A stretch of 64,000 bases of DNA from Nothopassalora personata (GCA_033816765.1 CM066293.1:2046001-2110000); one strand, 5' to 3'. Shown: positions 12,701-24,640, counted from the first letter of the stretch. The notes: a model not told the origin generated them from the sequence alone. Numbers and translations are program-made.

Positions 12701-14353
12701 AAGTAAGAGATCCTAATTCCAAAGTCCTATAAGGATGCTATAAATAACAAGAAATAGGGACACCTTTAGAAGGAAGCAATCTAGAAGGAGCTAGATACTC
12801 TATAGAGCAACAACACCTAGGAGAATGCTATTCCACTAAAAGGAGCAAACTTAGTTACGTTAAGATAGGTCTTTAATGTTAAAAGAAGCATTAGTAGAGC
12901 TATTAAAAAGTTCAAGGCTAGGCTAGTTGTAAGGGGCTTTTTATAGAAGTTTAGTGTTAACTTTATAGAGACATTTGCGCCTATAGTTAGATAGGACACC
13001 CTTAGGGTATTTATAGCTATTGTGTACAAGAAGGATCTCTATCTTTACTAAGTAGATATAAACAATGCGTTTATAGAAAGCACCCTCTATAAAGACATCT
13101 TTATATTACTACTACTAGGAGTTAAGCTTCTACTAAACATAGTGTTCAAGATCCTTAAAAGCTTATATAGACTTAAGCAAGTAGCTAGAGATTAGAATTA
13201 ACTCTATATATTAAAGCTTAGAGAGATTGGATTTATATAGTTAGAGGTAGATCCATGCCTACTTATTTATAAGGAAAAAGAGATTATAATTCTCACATAT
13301 ATAGATAACATTCTAATTGCTACACTAAAGTTAATAGATGTTCTCTAGTTTAAAAGAGAACTTAGTAAAGTCTTTAAGATTAAAGATCTTAGTAAACCTA
13401 AAAAGATCCTTAGCATAAGAGTTATAAGGGACAGGAGGGGAGGAATCCTAAAAATTAACTAGGGACACTTTGTTAGGGACAACCTTACTAAGATAGGGAT
13501 AAACTATAAGAAGGCTGCACCTACACACTTACCTATAGACAGCTATAAGGCTCTTAAACCTTTAAGCCATATAGATAAGAGGTGTAATAAGGTAGAGTAC
13601 TAGAGTATTAATAGTATATAGATGTAGCTAGCAACAATTACAAGGCTAGACATTGCTTTTGCCCTAGGAAGGATAAGCTTATTTATAAGTGACCTATCCA
13701 CCTACTATATAAAGGCTTTAAAGAAGATTATAAGATATCTAAGGTTATATCCTAATCTTAGCCTTGTCTTCTCTAGGTATAGAGAAGGATGCCTAGTTAG
13801 ATACTATAACTCTAATTATGCAATAGACAAAGTAGATAGAGTCTCTATCCTTAGGTATGTCTTCTTCCTCTATAGGGCACCAGTCTCCTAGATAAGTAAG
13901 AAGCAAAAGTCTATAGCAACATCTATAATAGAAGCTAAATACATAGCTATAAATGTATGTGTAAAGCAATCCCAATTCCTAGCTTCACTACTAAGGGAGA
14001 TAGACTGTCTAGAGTTAGTAGGAGACTGTTCCCATTAACTAAGGATTACTAGAAACTAGGAGACTGTATTAAGCTTAAGACTAGTCTAATTAAGAGGTAA
14101 CAACTAAGCTACCCTCACCCTAGTAAGGGATGTACATATTTATAATAAGTTAAAGCACATTAACATTACCTACAATGCTATTAGGAAACTTTAGTAGAGA
14201 AGGCTTATTACTGTTAAGTACACCCTAACATCTAAGATAGTTATAGATAGGTTCATAAAGCTAAAGACTAGTCTACACTTCTAGAGGTTTATAAGCTAGC
14301 TTAACCTATTATAGAGGTCTAAATACTACTAACAGGAGAAGAGCAGACTGTGA
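9705..14353 (+). pseudogene. Copia 1 gag-pol polyprotein, multiply interrupted
   Basis: Gag starts at an ATG at 9705 with a hydrophilic N-terminus. The protease region lies near 10830-11040, where the D-S-x-A-S-S active-site motif is recognisable, with Tyr at the x position. Integrase follows (about 11250-12200), then the Copia RT at 12890-13500 with KARLVVRGF and a degenerate YIDN in place of YVDD. The RNase H/C-terminal part at 13620-14350 retains the ADLGT/KHI-type blocks. Stops are overwhelmingly TAG, with several frame changes in gag. The last frame ends in TGA at 14351. Function in life: reverse transcription and integration. The element is now inactive. Confidence 0.85.
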
Positions 14354-14377
14354 CCTCCTATATAAGATAAGTAGGAG

Positions 14378-14624
14378 TATTAAGATGTAGCATCTTAAGG
14401 GGAGCTAATAGTTAGGTTATGATCTAATAGCCTAAGGCATCTACGATAACTTAGCTTATCGGAAGACACCTTCTCTCCCCTTTAGCTTAGATAGACATCT
14501 AACACAATTAACGCATTGGTTCCTAATATATTGCTGCATGCCCTATAACTGTTAGCTAGTTAAAGATTGATCTCTTACTCCACTCCGCTGCTAACTACGT
14601 ATCCTATAAGGTCTCAACTTAACA
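14378..14624 (+). repeat. Copia 1 3' LTR (247 bp)
   Basis: Starts TATTAAGATG, the expected TGTTAAGATG with one G-to-A change, and ends AACTTAACA. It is followed by the ATTTT target duplication. Confidence 0.93.
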
Positions 14625-15892
14625 ATTTTAACCTTATAAACTAGATGCTAATACGCCACCGGGTATACACTTAACAACCCCCCTTATTAACTACTAAAAT
14701 AATGTCTACTAACTACCCTATGTAGGCCTGTCCGAGTTGTAGTAGTATAGAGCGGTGCTTACGTAAGTAGGGGTATTTGCCGGTCCCGGGACCGGGAAAT
14801 CAGGTCACGTAACGAGTAGCGTAGTAGCTAGATAAAACAAGAGGATTGGCGGACCCTAAACCCCTATACCCTCTACTCGAGAGGTATAAATTGAATTGTT
14901 GCCTTAATGCTACGCTTACAATGCTTAGCTACGTAGTATATATCTTAATAGCTATACTAGGTCCTGCTAGCTTGCCTAAATGTCCAATCAAACCTAAATG
15001 AAATTGGGGCAAGTTGGACCTAAGGGACCCCCTCTAAACCTAAGGTTAATACAACCCATTAGTCGTTAATACTAGTAAGTAATTATAGCTACTAGAGCAC
15101 CGCTCCTTACCCCCCGCGGCTTACCTATGTATACCTATTTAGAGTAACTATAAGTACACGTTAGTATTATATTATTACTAAAAGCTTAATAATCGAAAGC
15201 TCGAACATAGTAGATCCTACTATACCGTTGCCTATAGGAACGTAAGTGGAATTGTTAGTTAGAAGGAGGCATTCTAGCTTATTTCTTCTAGTATGTTAGG
15301 TAAGTATATATGTACGTTAGATTAATACCGTTAAATGGCTCTAAGGTTCTCTTTATTTACTATCTACTAACTATCGAAGCGCGAACGGGCGAAATTCTAG
15401 CAAATCCAGGAGAGCTACTCTCGTATATGCCTTATGTTATTTTATATCGTTTACGCCCTCCGTGTAAACGCTCTTACTATATAGCTTTATTAAGCTAATA
15501 ACGCTACTCGTTTTCTTAGACCGTTAGTATCGGGACACGAGACTTATTATTCTACGTTTCTAGTCCTTTAATAGAAGTGAATCTTTATACGTGTAGGGTA
15601 GCTATTCGGATTACTAAGGCTTCCGGCGCTTAGCTAGACTTTTAGCATTAGTAGTAATCTTCCCTAAGACAGTAGCATTTCTATATAGCGCCGGCCGAAT
15701 GTCGTTCGGACATTTAAGTATAATAATGATTTAACTTTAGTCGCTCTACTACTATTAAAAGTTTCCTATCGAAAGAAGTATAATAGTTATACTAATATAC
15801 CCGACAAGATACGACAGTTACTATAGTAGACATAGAGGATTCGCTTAAGGTGCTCGGGAAATGCTATTAAGTGAATTAAGCTATATTGCTAT
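14625..15892. other. RIP-degraded sequence without a recognisable gene
   Basis: Continues the sequence interrupted by Copia 1. It contains the third palindrome copy (14776-14799) and only short frames, the longest about 60 residues at 15310-15498, with no family resemblance. No coding region is supported. Confidence 0.45.
14776..14799. repeat. Near-palindrome, copy 3 of 3
   Basis: TTTGCCGGTCCCGGGACCGG core, flanked by GAAA. The sequence following it (TCACGTAAC-like) resembles the reverse complement of what precedes copy 1, so copies 1 and 3 may lie in inverted orientation. Confidence 0.5.
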
Positions 15893-16236
<344 letters not shown>

Positions 16237-16429
16237 CATTTATTCTTACCCCGATATAGCTCCCTTACGGGTCTATACGGGTTACTCCTATCTACCTATT
16301 TATAAGGAGAAAAACCTTAGCCGAGGCCCGGGTAAAAACTCCTCCTTCTATATAAGTAGCCGGAGCCCTTTAGCTAGTAATACTATAAAACCATTAGCTA
16401 TTGCTATAATAGCTAAGGACGACGCTTAC

Positions 16430-16672
16430 CCGTCGTCGACGTCGTTCCCCGCCCTCCTATCCCGCTATTATCGAGGCGCTCGAGCCTTCTTCTCTAGAGC
16501 TTCCTTCGTAACTAAGAACTATATTAAGATGTCTTACCGTAGAAACTACCTTATTACCGCTCGTAAGCTAGTCTCGGTAGATAGCATTATTACGAGGTCT
16601 CTCGACTTCGCCTCCTAGATTATCTTATTACGGTCTCGTGTATATCGCGGGTAGAATAGAACAATGTGCTTT
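16430..16672 (-). pseudogene. LINE ORF2 C-terminus
   Basis: The minus strand reads a TV(K/E)H-x4-C/Y-PRY-type Cys/His block, then a helical tail with RDLVIMLSTETSLRAVIR and TKEALEKKARAPR. This is the characteristic end of fungal Tad-like ORF2 proteins. The frame is continuous with the LINE sequence to the right of Gypsy A once the ACGGT duplication is taken into account. Confidence 0.65.
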
Positions 16673-16677
16673 ACGGT

Positions 16678-17003
16678 TGTTAGGAACCGCTATACGTTAT
16701 CCTAACCGGGCTTAGATCTTTGTAGAGATGTCTCGAACGTTAAGAAGGTAGTAGTCCTAAACAGTATATAGTGTATACTTGAAATAAGTTAAGCACGAGG
16801 CTCCTATCTACTCGTAAAGAAGCGTCGTCTATATAGTGCTATGTCTTAGCGTAACTAATTAGTCGGATTAGTTGATCTGTCCTACTCTCTCTACTCTGTT
16901 ATAGAGCACGTAGATTAGAGAGAGCACTCTACATATTGGATCCTTCCACTAGTGTGTAGGTATCGATTAGTTAGCTGGAGCTTCTCCGGATCGATCCGTA
17001 ACA
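16678..17003 (-). repeat. Gypsy A 3' LTR (326 bp)
   Basis: TGTTAGGAACC to GATCCGTAACA. It matches the copy at 18762-19087 over its whole length, differing by transitions. Confidence 0.93.
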
Positions 17004-17079
17004 CTATCCCCCCTTTAGCCTAGCTTCGTCCCGAAGCTCTTATATAATGAATGTGTCCCTAATTTATGTTTCGTTAACG

Positions 17080-17640
17080 ATGTCGTCCTCTCGTAAACTA
17101 TCCTCTAAGATTAGCTTATCCGTCCGTCGAACCCGCCTTACTAACAAGATCGAGTTACTTAGGGTCGTTATAGTCCAAAAATGCAGTCGCTACGTCGCAA
17201 AGGATATCGCCTACCGCGTACATATCTTATCTAGAAAGTGTGGTACTTATATTCGTTTAAACTATAAGGGTTGCGACATTATTGTGTCGGAAGGCGACTA
17301 GTCCCGCCTACGAAAACAGCGCGCCGCTCTAGAGGAGAAAATGTCGTTACATCTACGTAGAATGCGCGAGTTACGGGCGACACTCTAGCGCCTCTAAGAG
17401 GAAGAAGCTACCGCGTAGGAAAAGAAGTCCCGCCTTTAGAAGGAGATAGATCTGCTCGAGAGCCGTAAGGCCGAAGCGTTGTCCGTCGAGAAGTCCCTTC
17501 TCGAGGAGTAAGAGTCGGTAGAGCCTAGTTGTGCTCCCGCATTACCGGTTCCTATCCTTCCTTAGTCGTCCCTCGAGGAAGTGCCGGATACCTTCTAGTC
17601 TAATCTCTGTTTTGATCTAGAAGCCGTATCGTAAGTTATT
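17080..17640 (+). pseudogene. Antisense accessory ORF of Gypsy A: Cys cluster plus coiled coil
   Basis: Encoded on the strand opposite to gag, starting at ATGTCGTCC (17080) or an upstream ATG at 17047. Codons 17182-17277 carry a cysteine cluster that fits C-x2-C-x6-C-x8-C-x2-C-x7-C if three Tyr codons (TAC/TAT) are taken as mutated Cys codons (TGC/TGT). This is the spacing of a fungal Zn2Cys6 binuclear cluster. A strongly charged, Leu/Glu/Arg-rich coiled-coil region follows (17300-17520). Stops are mostly TAG, with some TAA. Equivalent antisense ORFs occur in Gypsy B, C and D. Role unknown; DNA binding or regulation of the element is only an inference from the zinc-cluster spacing. Confidence 0.6.
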
Positions 17641-17899
17641 GTCCCGTAGCCTATTCCGTGTCGTCGTGTTAACTTCTATGTCCTAGGTTATTAAATCAAG
17701 AAGCCGCTGTTTAATGCCTTTGTCGTTAGGTCGTTTCTACTAGGCAGATTTCGAGAGAAAGCTCTCGCATTCCTAGTATGCATTCTCTTTACGAATCATT
17801 GTGTTAAACTCGCGGCTAACTATATTCTTTTTCTTGTAGTTCCTTGTATAATAGCCTTACTCGCTATATACGTAGTAGGTGGAACCTTTGCTCTTTAGC

Positions 17900-18729
17900 C
17901 CCCTTCCTGTCCTACGTTCTATTACGTCTAATTCTATTAGATCTCCGTAACCGTTAGGGTCCTGACTTCTAGCCTTAAAGCCCCCTCTTCCGCCCGCGGC
18001 GGGTCTCTAGTATCTAGGCTATACGTGTCGGTCGTACCTTAACTCCTAGAGCCTTTCGTCGATCTCCTTTACTGTCTTAATCATCGCCCCTAGCGTAACG
18101 ACGCTAGCGTTTCGGGATAGTTCGGCTTTGACGTTATCTTTTAGCCCGAGGTAGAACTACGATCGTAATGCTACGTCGTTCCATTCTAGGTCGGCGGCAT
18201 ATCCTTAGAATTCTAAGGCGTATAGCGCTATAGAAGTAGTCTATCGAAGTTGTCGGATATGTCGGTCGGCGTATACCTCCTTATTTAGTATCCCGTATAG
18301 ATCATCGAGTTTCGTCTTAAACTCGTCGTAGTCGTGGAAAATTTTTCGGGTTTCCGTTTTCGATGTTTCTCCCTCGCCCTAGTTATGTAGCTAGTCCTTA
18401 AGGTATAGTCGGAATCCTCTAGCTACTTTTCCTCGTAGGAAGGATGCGGCGTACAAGACCTTGCTAGCCTCGCCTTAAAACTAGTGTGCGTTAAAGTAAA
18501 GGTACAACTAAACCTGCAGTTAAAAAGCCTCTAGTTTATCCTTAGTCCCGTCGAACGTCTCCGGCGTAGACACCTTAGGTGCACGGTAGTAGTCTAATAG
18601 GTTTAGCATGCCTATAGGAGTGTTGTTCTTGCTGCTTCCTATAATCGACATTTCGCTTATTCGTTCCGTAATACTAGTTAACTGTAGCTGTTGTCGTAAC
18701 GGACTCCGGGTAGCGTCTCTCCTAGACAT
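17900..18729 (-). pseudogene. Gypsy A gag
   Basis: Begins with an ATG at 18729 (MSRRDATRSPLRQQ). The segment VSTPETFDGTKDKLEAF is a typical N-terminal Gypsy Gag motif. The frame continues to about 17950 with matrix/capsid-like helices, interrupted by TAG codons. No clear CCHC knuckle remains before the sequence runs into the pol-less internal spacer at 17640-17900. Gag would form the virus-like particle. Confidence 0.75.
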
Positions 18730-18761
18730 ATGTAAAGGGCCCTAGTAGTGGTGCTTAAAGT

Positions 18762-19087
18762 TGTTAGGAACCACTGTACGTTATCCTAACCGGGCTTGGA
18801 TCTTTATAGAGATGTCTCGAACGTTAAGAAGGTAGTGGTCCTAAACAGTATATAGTGTATACTTGAAATAAGTTAAGCACGAGGCTCCTATCTACTCGTA
18901 AAGAAGCGTCGTCTATATAGTGCTATATCTTAGCGTAACTGATTAGTCGGATTAGTTAATCTGTCCTACTCTCTCTACTCTATTACAGAGCACGCAGATT
19001 AGAGAGAGCACTCTGCATATCAGATCCTTCCACTAGTGTGTAGGCATCGATTAGTTAGCTGGAGCTTCTCCGGATCGATCCGTAATA
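18762..19087 (-). repeat. Gypsy A 5' LTR (326 bp)
   Basis: Paired with 16678-17003. Its last bases read GTAATA rather than GTAACA, one C-to-T change. It is followed by the ACGGT target duplication. Confidence 0.93.
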
Positions 19088-19092
19088 ACGGT

Positions 19093-22000
19093 CTACCGCG
19101 GGCTATCTAAATTCGTATATAGGACTAGGGCACTTAGGCACTCTTCGTTAGTATAGATACTCGTTAACTCCTATATGTTCCGTACGAAGGAGGGTAGCTA
19201 AGGTACTTTCGGCCTTTAGAAGTCCTCGGTATAGATAGTATTATTTCAGATCCTACGACGTCTTCTAGGTAGTAGTAGCTAAGGTTACATTTCCTACTCG
19301 GGTTATACGATACGTCTACTATCGCTACGCCTAAGCATTCTCTATCTAAACCTTCGTAAACAGTTTTAGTATCGCCGGTTTATCTTTAATCCGGCCGCGT
19401 AGGTAGTCGGCCTTAGTAGGGGGCTTTATTATTCGGATGTTAAGTGTCCGTAGAGCTCGCTCTTCTAACTAATCGTACGCCCGTATAATAGTTCGGCTCC
19501 CGTCTATGTCGGCTAATTTTAATACGTACGTTACTACGAGTCTCTCTAGGTACAAATCTAGGGGGTAGATACTAGCTTTATGTTCTAGGAGCTATACGTT
19601 TATCGTCTTATACGCTCCTATAATAGTCCGTAGGCAGTTATTCTATATTGTTTATAAGGGGAAGATAAGCTTATTCCGGCTAATTAGTTTATCCTTAGGG
19701 TTATACTATACTTCGTACCCGTACGTTAATACTAGTCGCACTACTATAGCGTAAATCTACCTTACCTTTACGAACGATGCTCCCTACGTACTTTACGTTA
19801 GTCGAGTAACTGCTAACATCTAGGCTATAGCTTTTACTACGGTCTATCGGATATAAGAACCCTATTTTAGTCGAGAGTCGAGGTAGATACCGAGGATTCG
19901 AATAACTAGCGATAGATCACCTTAAAACCTAGGGATCTAGATCGTAGCCTACAAGTTAAACTTCTTTAGGCGTGAAGTAAAGTATATAAGATAATATTTG
20001 TCGGGGGCGAAAGTAGCTCTATACGCCTTAGCCTATTATATACATATGTCATTTACTCGTTCTAATACACGGCAGTTTTCCTCCGTCGATCGGTTAAATG
20101 TAAGGATGTCGGTATTATCTATAAATCCTACCGCGGAGGTTAGGCTACTATTAAGCTATAGGAGTAGCGTCGAGGCAAAGAATAAGAAGAGAATCGGGGA
20201 TAGAGTCGATCCCTATAGTATGCATAACATAAGGGTCTAAGGGCACGATAGAATAGACGACGTCTCTATTAGAAGGAGACTAAGGTACACGGACGTAAAT
20301 AAGTAGGAGCTACGGTAGTAGGTTACCTAAGTAAGGTTTTATTTCTACGACATATAGAGCACATTAGAGGAGTATAAGATTAGAGGAAGCATTTAATTCT
20401 AAATATATACATTCTAGAGTGGTAGTAGACGATTTGCTATCTATTCTAGAGTAAAAGCGCTCGATCTAACTCTAAAGACAATCTTATATGTACGGGATTA
20501 ATCTAGTAACATTTTAAGATGTAGGCGGTCGGCGGAGTAGAAGAGTCGTTAATATAAGGGAGATCGATAAGGTAAAGGAAGTTAATAAGACCGAAGAATA
20601 TAGAGACCGAACGTACTATTCCGCGACCCTTACGTAATCGGCGTCCCTAGATTGCTCTTTTACCGCTCGGTAACCTCGCTACGGTACTCTATTACACCTC
20701 TACGTATATAATTTCGGCTTCTATTATATATGTTCTTAGATAGCTCCCCTATTCTAAAGCTAGGCTACTATAGAAGAGAGTATAGTACTAGCTTAAGTAG
20801 CACTTACCGCTATCCTCGCTCTATATCTACCTATCGTAGTACTCTATATAGTAGCGAAGAAGCCTCCCGCTAGCACGATATAGAAGGACGACATAACTCT
20901 AGCCGCTATCGAGCCTAGCCTAAGATTAGTCTCTACTCGAACTTATTAGTATTAGTACACGGACCTAATGCTAGGCTACTAGTAGTAAAGCTAAGAGCAC
21001 TTAAGAAGGGGACAGTAGTAGCTACCGGAGCGTACATAATTATTCTATTTACGACGTAAAATGCTATCTAATAAGGATACGCTATAATCTAGTCGAGAAT
21101 TTGTTATCTATTATCTATTACGTAATCCGGTCTAGAGATAGGTAATACTCTCTATTACTTACGTATATATATATATATAGGAATCGACGATATATCGAGT
21201 TACTACTCGAGATAATAACTTGTCTATAAGTACGTCGCGGTAGCTATCTTAATACTTATAGCTACGAGGGCTAGGGTTACGACTATAGATCGCGTAGCAT
21301 ACGCTTATGCGGGTTTTAGAGCTACTACTAGCTATAGCTATAGCTACGTACTAAGGAAGGGATCTTATCCGTCGTAGAATAGGATTATTACCCTAGTACG
21401 TATATATATCGGTACATAACCTAGACTACTAAGTGTACTCTCGTTATCTATAGATAGAACTTTCGCGACTACTACGCTATCCTTTAAATAGCAAGTACTA
21501 TAAGTGTAGGCGAATAACGCGTGGAACGGCGGCGCGGGCTAACGAGTTATGCTAGAATAACCTAGCGTATATACGTAGCGAGGTAATAATAGCGTTCCGT
21601 AACGAATAGGATCACTTCCTCTATGTCTAGCGGTAGTAGCTAGCTATAGACTATAAGAGTCCTAACCTCTATTACTCTAAATATTAAAAACGATTCTTAG
21701 TTACTACGGGGAATATAATGTCTATACTTAGTAGCTCTAACTTTAAGAGCTATACATACCTACACCCTATCTACTATCGCTAATCTATACGTACGAAGTT
21801 CTTAGCGAGCTATCGCGATCTCGAAAGTGTTATTACAATTCCCGTCTTTAATCGTAATAGTTTCCTACGGAGGTCCCTACGTAGTATATTTATGCTAAAT
21901 AGTTATTAATTAGGGGTCGCCGGAATCGTAATAAAACGTAATGTTACACACGGCATATAGCTACTACGGATAACCGATTCATTACGTCTACGTAATATAT

Positions 22001-22900
22001 CGCATTAAATAGATCGTATAATTACTACGCTATTACAAATACTACGGGTAGGCTAGAATCTAGATAGATGTTATCGAAATATCGAGTAGTATGTCTTAAA
22101 TAGCTACCCGACGCTCTTCTACGGTAGCTCGTATTTGTTTATAGAGTCTACGTAGATCTTCGTCGTTCTTCTATAATATTAGCTTTTATATAAAAGTACT
22201 ATTAGCGACTCGCTTAACTTACATTTACGAACGTATCTTACCCGTAATATCTTTAGTTTCTCTTCTATAATAAGGTCCGTTATTCTAGCGAGCTATAGTC
22301 GACTTGCAATTAATAATCTAGGAATACCCCTAGCTTCGTCGTATAGTTCGCTAGTAAAGATAGTCGAAGATAGTAGTTTCGCGCTACACCCTTCGTTATT
22401 CGGTAAATTGAAGTCTACGTACTATCTCTCTCGTTATATCGTGGTAGCTAGTGTTATTTTTACTAGACGACTTAGTTATAGGACGTATAATAGGACCTAG
22501 TTAGTACTAGTTTTAGTACCGTAGGTCTCGACTAATGCCTCTCGGGGTTACTCTTAAGGTAACGCGCCTTCGCTACCCTATAGGTAGACTAGAGCTCCGT
22601 AGATAAATACTAAGGCGGACTCTAGTATATATCGACATTTATCGGTAAGATCTCTTAAATAACTATTCTTATCCTTATGTATAATAGAAGCGCATCTCGA
22701 GAGTCTACCTAGCTACTTTACTATTTACTAGAGATCTTATAACTAGTATTTAAATCCCTTTCTTAGAGATCTAAGTAAAATCTAGGACTTAGAGCTTTAC
22801 GAACGTTTACATCGGATTCGCTTTCGTAGTCTAGAGGGTAGGATTATTACCTATTCGAGCTATTCCGATAGATTATTATTAATAGTAGTAAAATTAGTTT
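19093..22900 (-). pseudogene. LINE ORF2 (endonuclease/RT), RIP-decayed
   Basis: The main part of the Tad-like ORF2. The best preserved stretch is minus-strand 20240-19990: a SPI-FLFFAS block, then NSSLTSAVGFIDNTDIL and STEENCRVLERV, a highly characteristic RT palm of fungal Tad-clade elements. The second Asp of the catalytic FxDD is Asn. Downstream, FAPDKYYLIYFT continues the family pattern. Sequence from about 21.3 to 22.9 kb should hold the endonuclease and N-terminal part, but I could not verify its motifs because of dense TAG/TAA codons. Confidence 0.65.
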
Positions 22901-23322
22901 ACTTCTTAAATAAGTCGACTATTTACCCGAGGAGTAGTCCGTGTACTATTTTAAGCCTACGGATCCGTTTCTAAAGGAGGCACATCTCTATTAGGCGGAA
23001 AGTGATGTTAGTCTTCGTAATCTCGGGTAGCCTCTAAAGAAGGTTATATATTATTTCTTCCGTATATTAAGAAAGCTACTTATTTTAGAACATGTCTCAT
23101 TCTACTATCGGTATATTACTAGCGCGCGAGTAAGCTTAGTAAAGTAAGCAAATTAGTTGTACTATAGCATCTATTAGCGACATATAGGAGTTAGGCCTAA
23201 AGCGGTTATTAGGGCGTTTAACTCTAGTGTTAGTAAGAATGTTACGTACTTTTATGCTATTAGTCTTATAGACTTAGCGATATCTATAATAATACTTCTA
23301 TCCTCGATTCGATAGGCGAACC

Positions 23323-23769
23323 TGTTACGGATCGGATTGGGCCTGCAACCGCAAGCCAATCAGATACCTCACAGTTAAGCGGGCGCAGCCGCTGCAAAGT
23401 GCTCTGCTGATCTGCTTGATCTGTCGAACAGATCAACAGATCAGAGCAGAGTACGACGCGAGACGATCTGCTGCTCTGTTTGATCTGTCGAACAGATCAA
23501 CGGATCAAACAGATCAAGACTATGAATCTCCTTTGTATTTAGGAGCGCTGAGAATCCCTTATGGCTTCGAGGCGTTCAACTCACTGTTCAATATCACTGT
23601 TTGGAATACACCACAACCCAACCTCTGCCTCATTGTTTCTTGAGCCTTTGTAAGGTCAAGACACTACTGCTTCATCACTCTCCCTCAAACTTCCCATCGG
23701 CCCGAGAACAAACCCGATTGAGCTTGTCTTCTTGACTTGTGATATCATTAGGTTATACCAAACCTAACA
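23323..23769. mobile_element. Solo LTR of a Gypsy B/C-like family, not RIP-mutated
   Basis: A 447-bp TGTTACGG...CCTAACA unit flanked by GAACC (23318-23322) and GAATC (23770-23774), a target duplication with one C/T difference. It shares with the Gypsy B LTR a conserved block (TATTTAGGA-CGCT-AGAATCCC, then TTATGGCTTCGAGGCGTT). CpA and TpG dinucleotides are frequent here, in contrast to all surrounding sequence. Two hairpins with arms TTGATCTGT/ACAGATCAA lie at about 23417-23440 and 23487-23510. The 75-residue frame inside it is not considered a gene. Confidence 0.88.
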
Positions 23770-23826
23770 GAATCCTAGTATTATTCTAAGAATAAAGCTT
23801 AAGCGCGCTTTCGGCTTATAAATTAT

Positions 23827-24640
23827 ATGATTTACGAAGTATCCCGGACAGAAGAGGAGAATCGACTCTTTATAAATGTCCGTCTTTCGAATTTAAGGCG
23901 CTAATTGTTTATCGCGCGTCGATAATTAAGTAAGCCTATAGGTTTTCGAGACCTTAGAGTAGTAGGCGATTATACGGGCCGGTTATTTAAGCTCGATAAG
24001 CTTCTATATAAGATTATAGCATTCTACGTCTCTAAGCGTATGCCTTCTCTATATAGGCTTAAACATAAATGCGTCGAGAATGCTTATGTTATATATGTTT
24101 CGCTTATTATTTATAACGAAGCGAATAACCTCGTTAAGGCTTCTAAGGATAGGCGAAAGATCTATAAAGTTCGGAAACGGCTATATATAATCGTAGTTAA
24201 TTACTAGTCGCTTAAGAAGTATAACTACATTATCTTACCTAGATGCTAATTCGTAGGCCTTCTCTACCTTATTACGGGGGAAGTTATGTTCCCGAGTAAA
24301 TTCTCGAATTCGATCTAGGACCCTAACATTCTTAGGAGGGTCCTACACTTTCGTAGACAGTAGTAGAAGTCGGCGGATAGGCCTAGGTACTAGAACTCCT
24401 AAGTATATTAGTTCTATTATGTTTATAACCTCCGTCTAGCGCGCGCTACTATTCTACTAATCGTAGCTTTCTAAACACCCCTCCCTACGGGCGCGCTATA
24501 CGGAATAGGTAATACGTAGACAGGAGAAACGGTACGGTTCGTATATACCTACGATATCGTTATAATCTTAATTCTTTATCCCTCTCTATACGAATAGAGA
24601 TGCCGCCGCACGCCTATACCCTTATAAATTGCGTCTTCCG
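23827..24640 (+). pseudogene. Fossil coding frame of unknown family, about 270 codons
   Basis: An ATG at 23827 opens a frame that can be read to about 24640, interrupted only by TAG and TAA codons of the RIP type. The product would be basic and hydrophobic in patches (for example AFYVSKRMPSLYRLKHKC and LYIIVVNY). No domain is recognised. It starts 58 bp right of the solo LTR. It might be the start of a transposon ORF or a duplicated host gene. Confidence 0.35.

Larger units (their letters stand above)
9012..14624 (+). mobile_element. Copia 1: complete Ty1/Copia LTR retrotransposon, RIP-mutated
   Basis: A full-length element bounded by two 247-bp LTRs and a perfect 5-bp target duplication, ATTTT at 9007-9011 and again at 14625-14629. 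LTR ends are TGTTAA and TTAACA, with the second copy's start mutated to TATTAA. The primer-binding site directly abuts the 5' LTR, and a purine run (AAGTAGGAG-like) precedes the 3' LTR. Gag-pol between them is in Copia order, with protease and integrase before RT and RNase H. It inserted into the leader region of Gypsy E and is therefore younger than it. Both LTRs and the internal part carry CpA/TpG-to-TpA changes. Confidence 0.93.
16678..19087 (-). mobile_element. Gypsy A: short non-autonomous Ty3/Gypsy with intact LTRs
   Basis: A 2,410-bp element with two 326-bp LTRs (TGTTAGG...TAACA) and a perfect target duplication ACGGT at 16673-16677 and 19088-19092. Gag lies on the minus strand beside the right LTR, and an antisense cysteine-cluster ORF lies beside the left LTR. 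Protease, RT and integrase are absent. The plus-strand sequence CTATCCCCCC just inside the left LTR is the complement of a polypurine tract, so the left LTR is the 3' one. It inserted into the LINE and is thus younger than it. It could move only with pol supplied by a relative of Gypsy B or C. Confidence 0.92.
16237..23322 (-). mobile_element. Tad-like LINE (non-LTR retrotransposon), RIP-mutated, split by Gypsy A
   Basis: A minus-strand non-LTR element whose 3' end is the ATT tail on the left and whose 5' part extends to about 23.3 kb. The RT core lies near 20.0-20.25 kb, with the SPI-FLFFAS motif followed about 20 residues later by the FIDN box, the counterpart of the FxDD catalytic motif. 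The sequence between the RT core and the Gypsy A insertion carries the downstream RNase-H/C-terminal region. The extreme C-terminus continues at 16430-16672, on the other side of Gypsy A. The exact 5' boundary was not determined; the solo LTR at 23323 may sit inside or at the end of it. Confidence 0.75.

Noticed and set aside
23416..23643. 75-aa ORF in the solo LTR
   Set aside because: It lies wholly within an LTR and includes its hairpin repeats.
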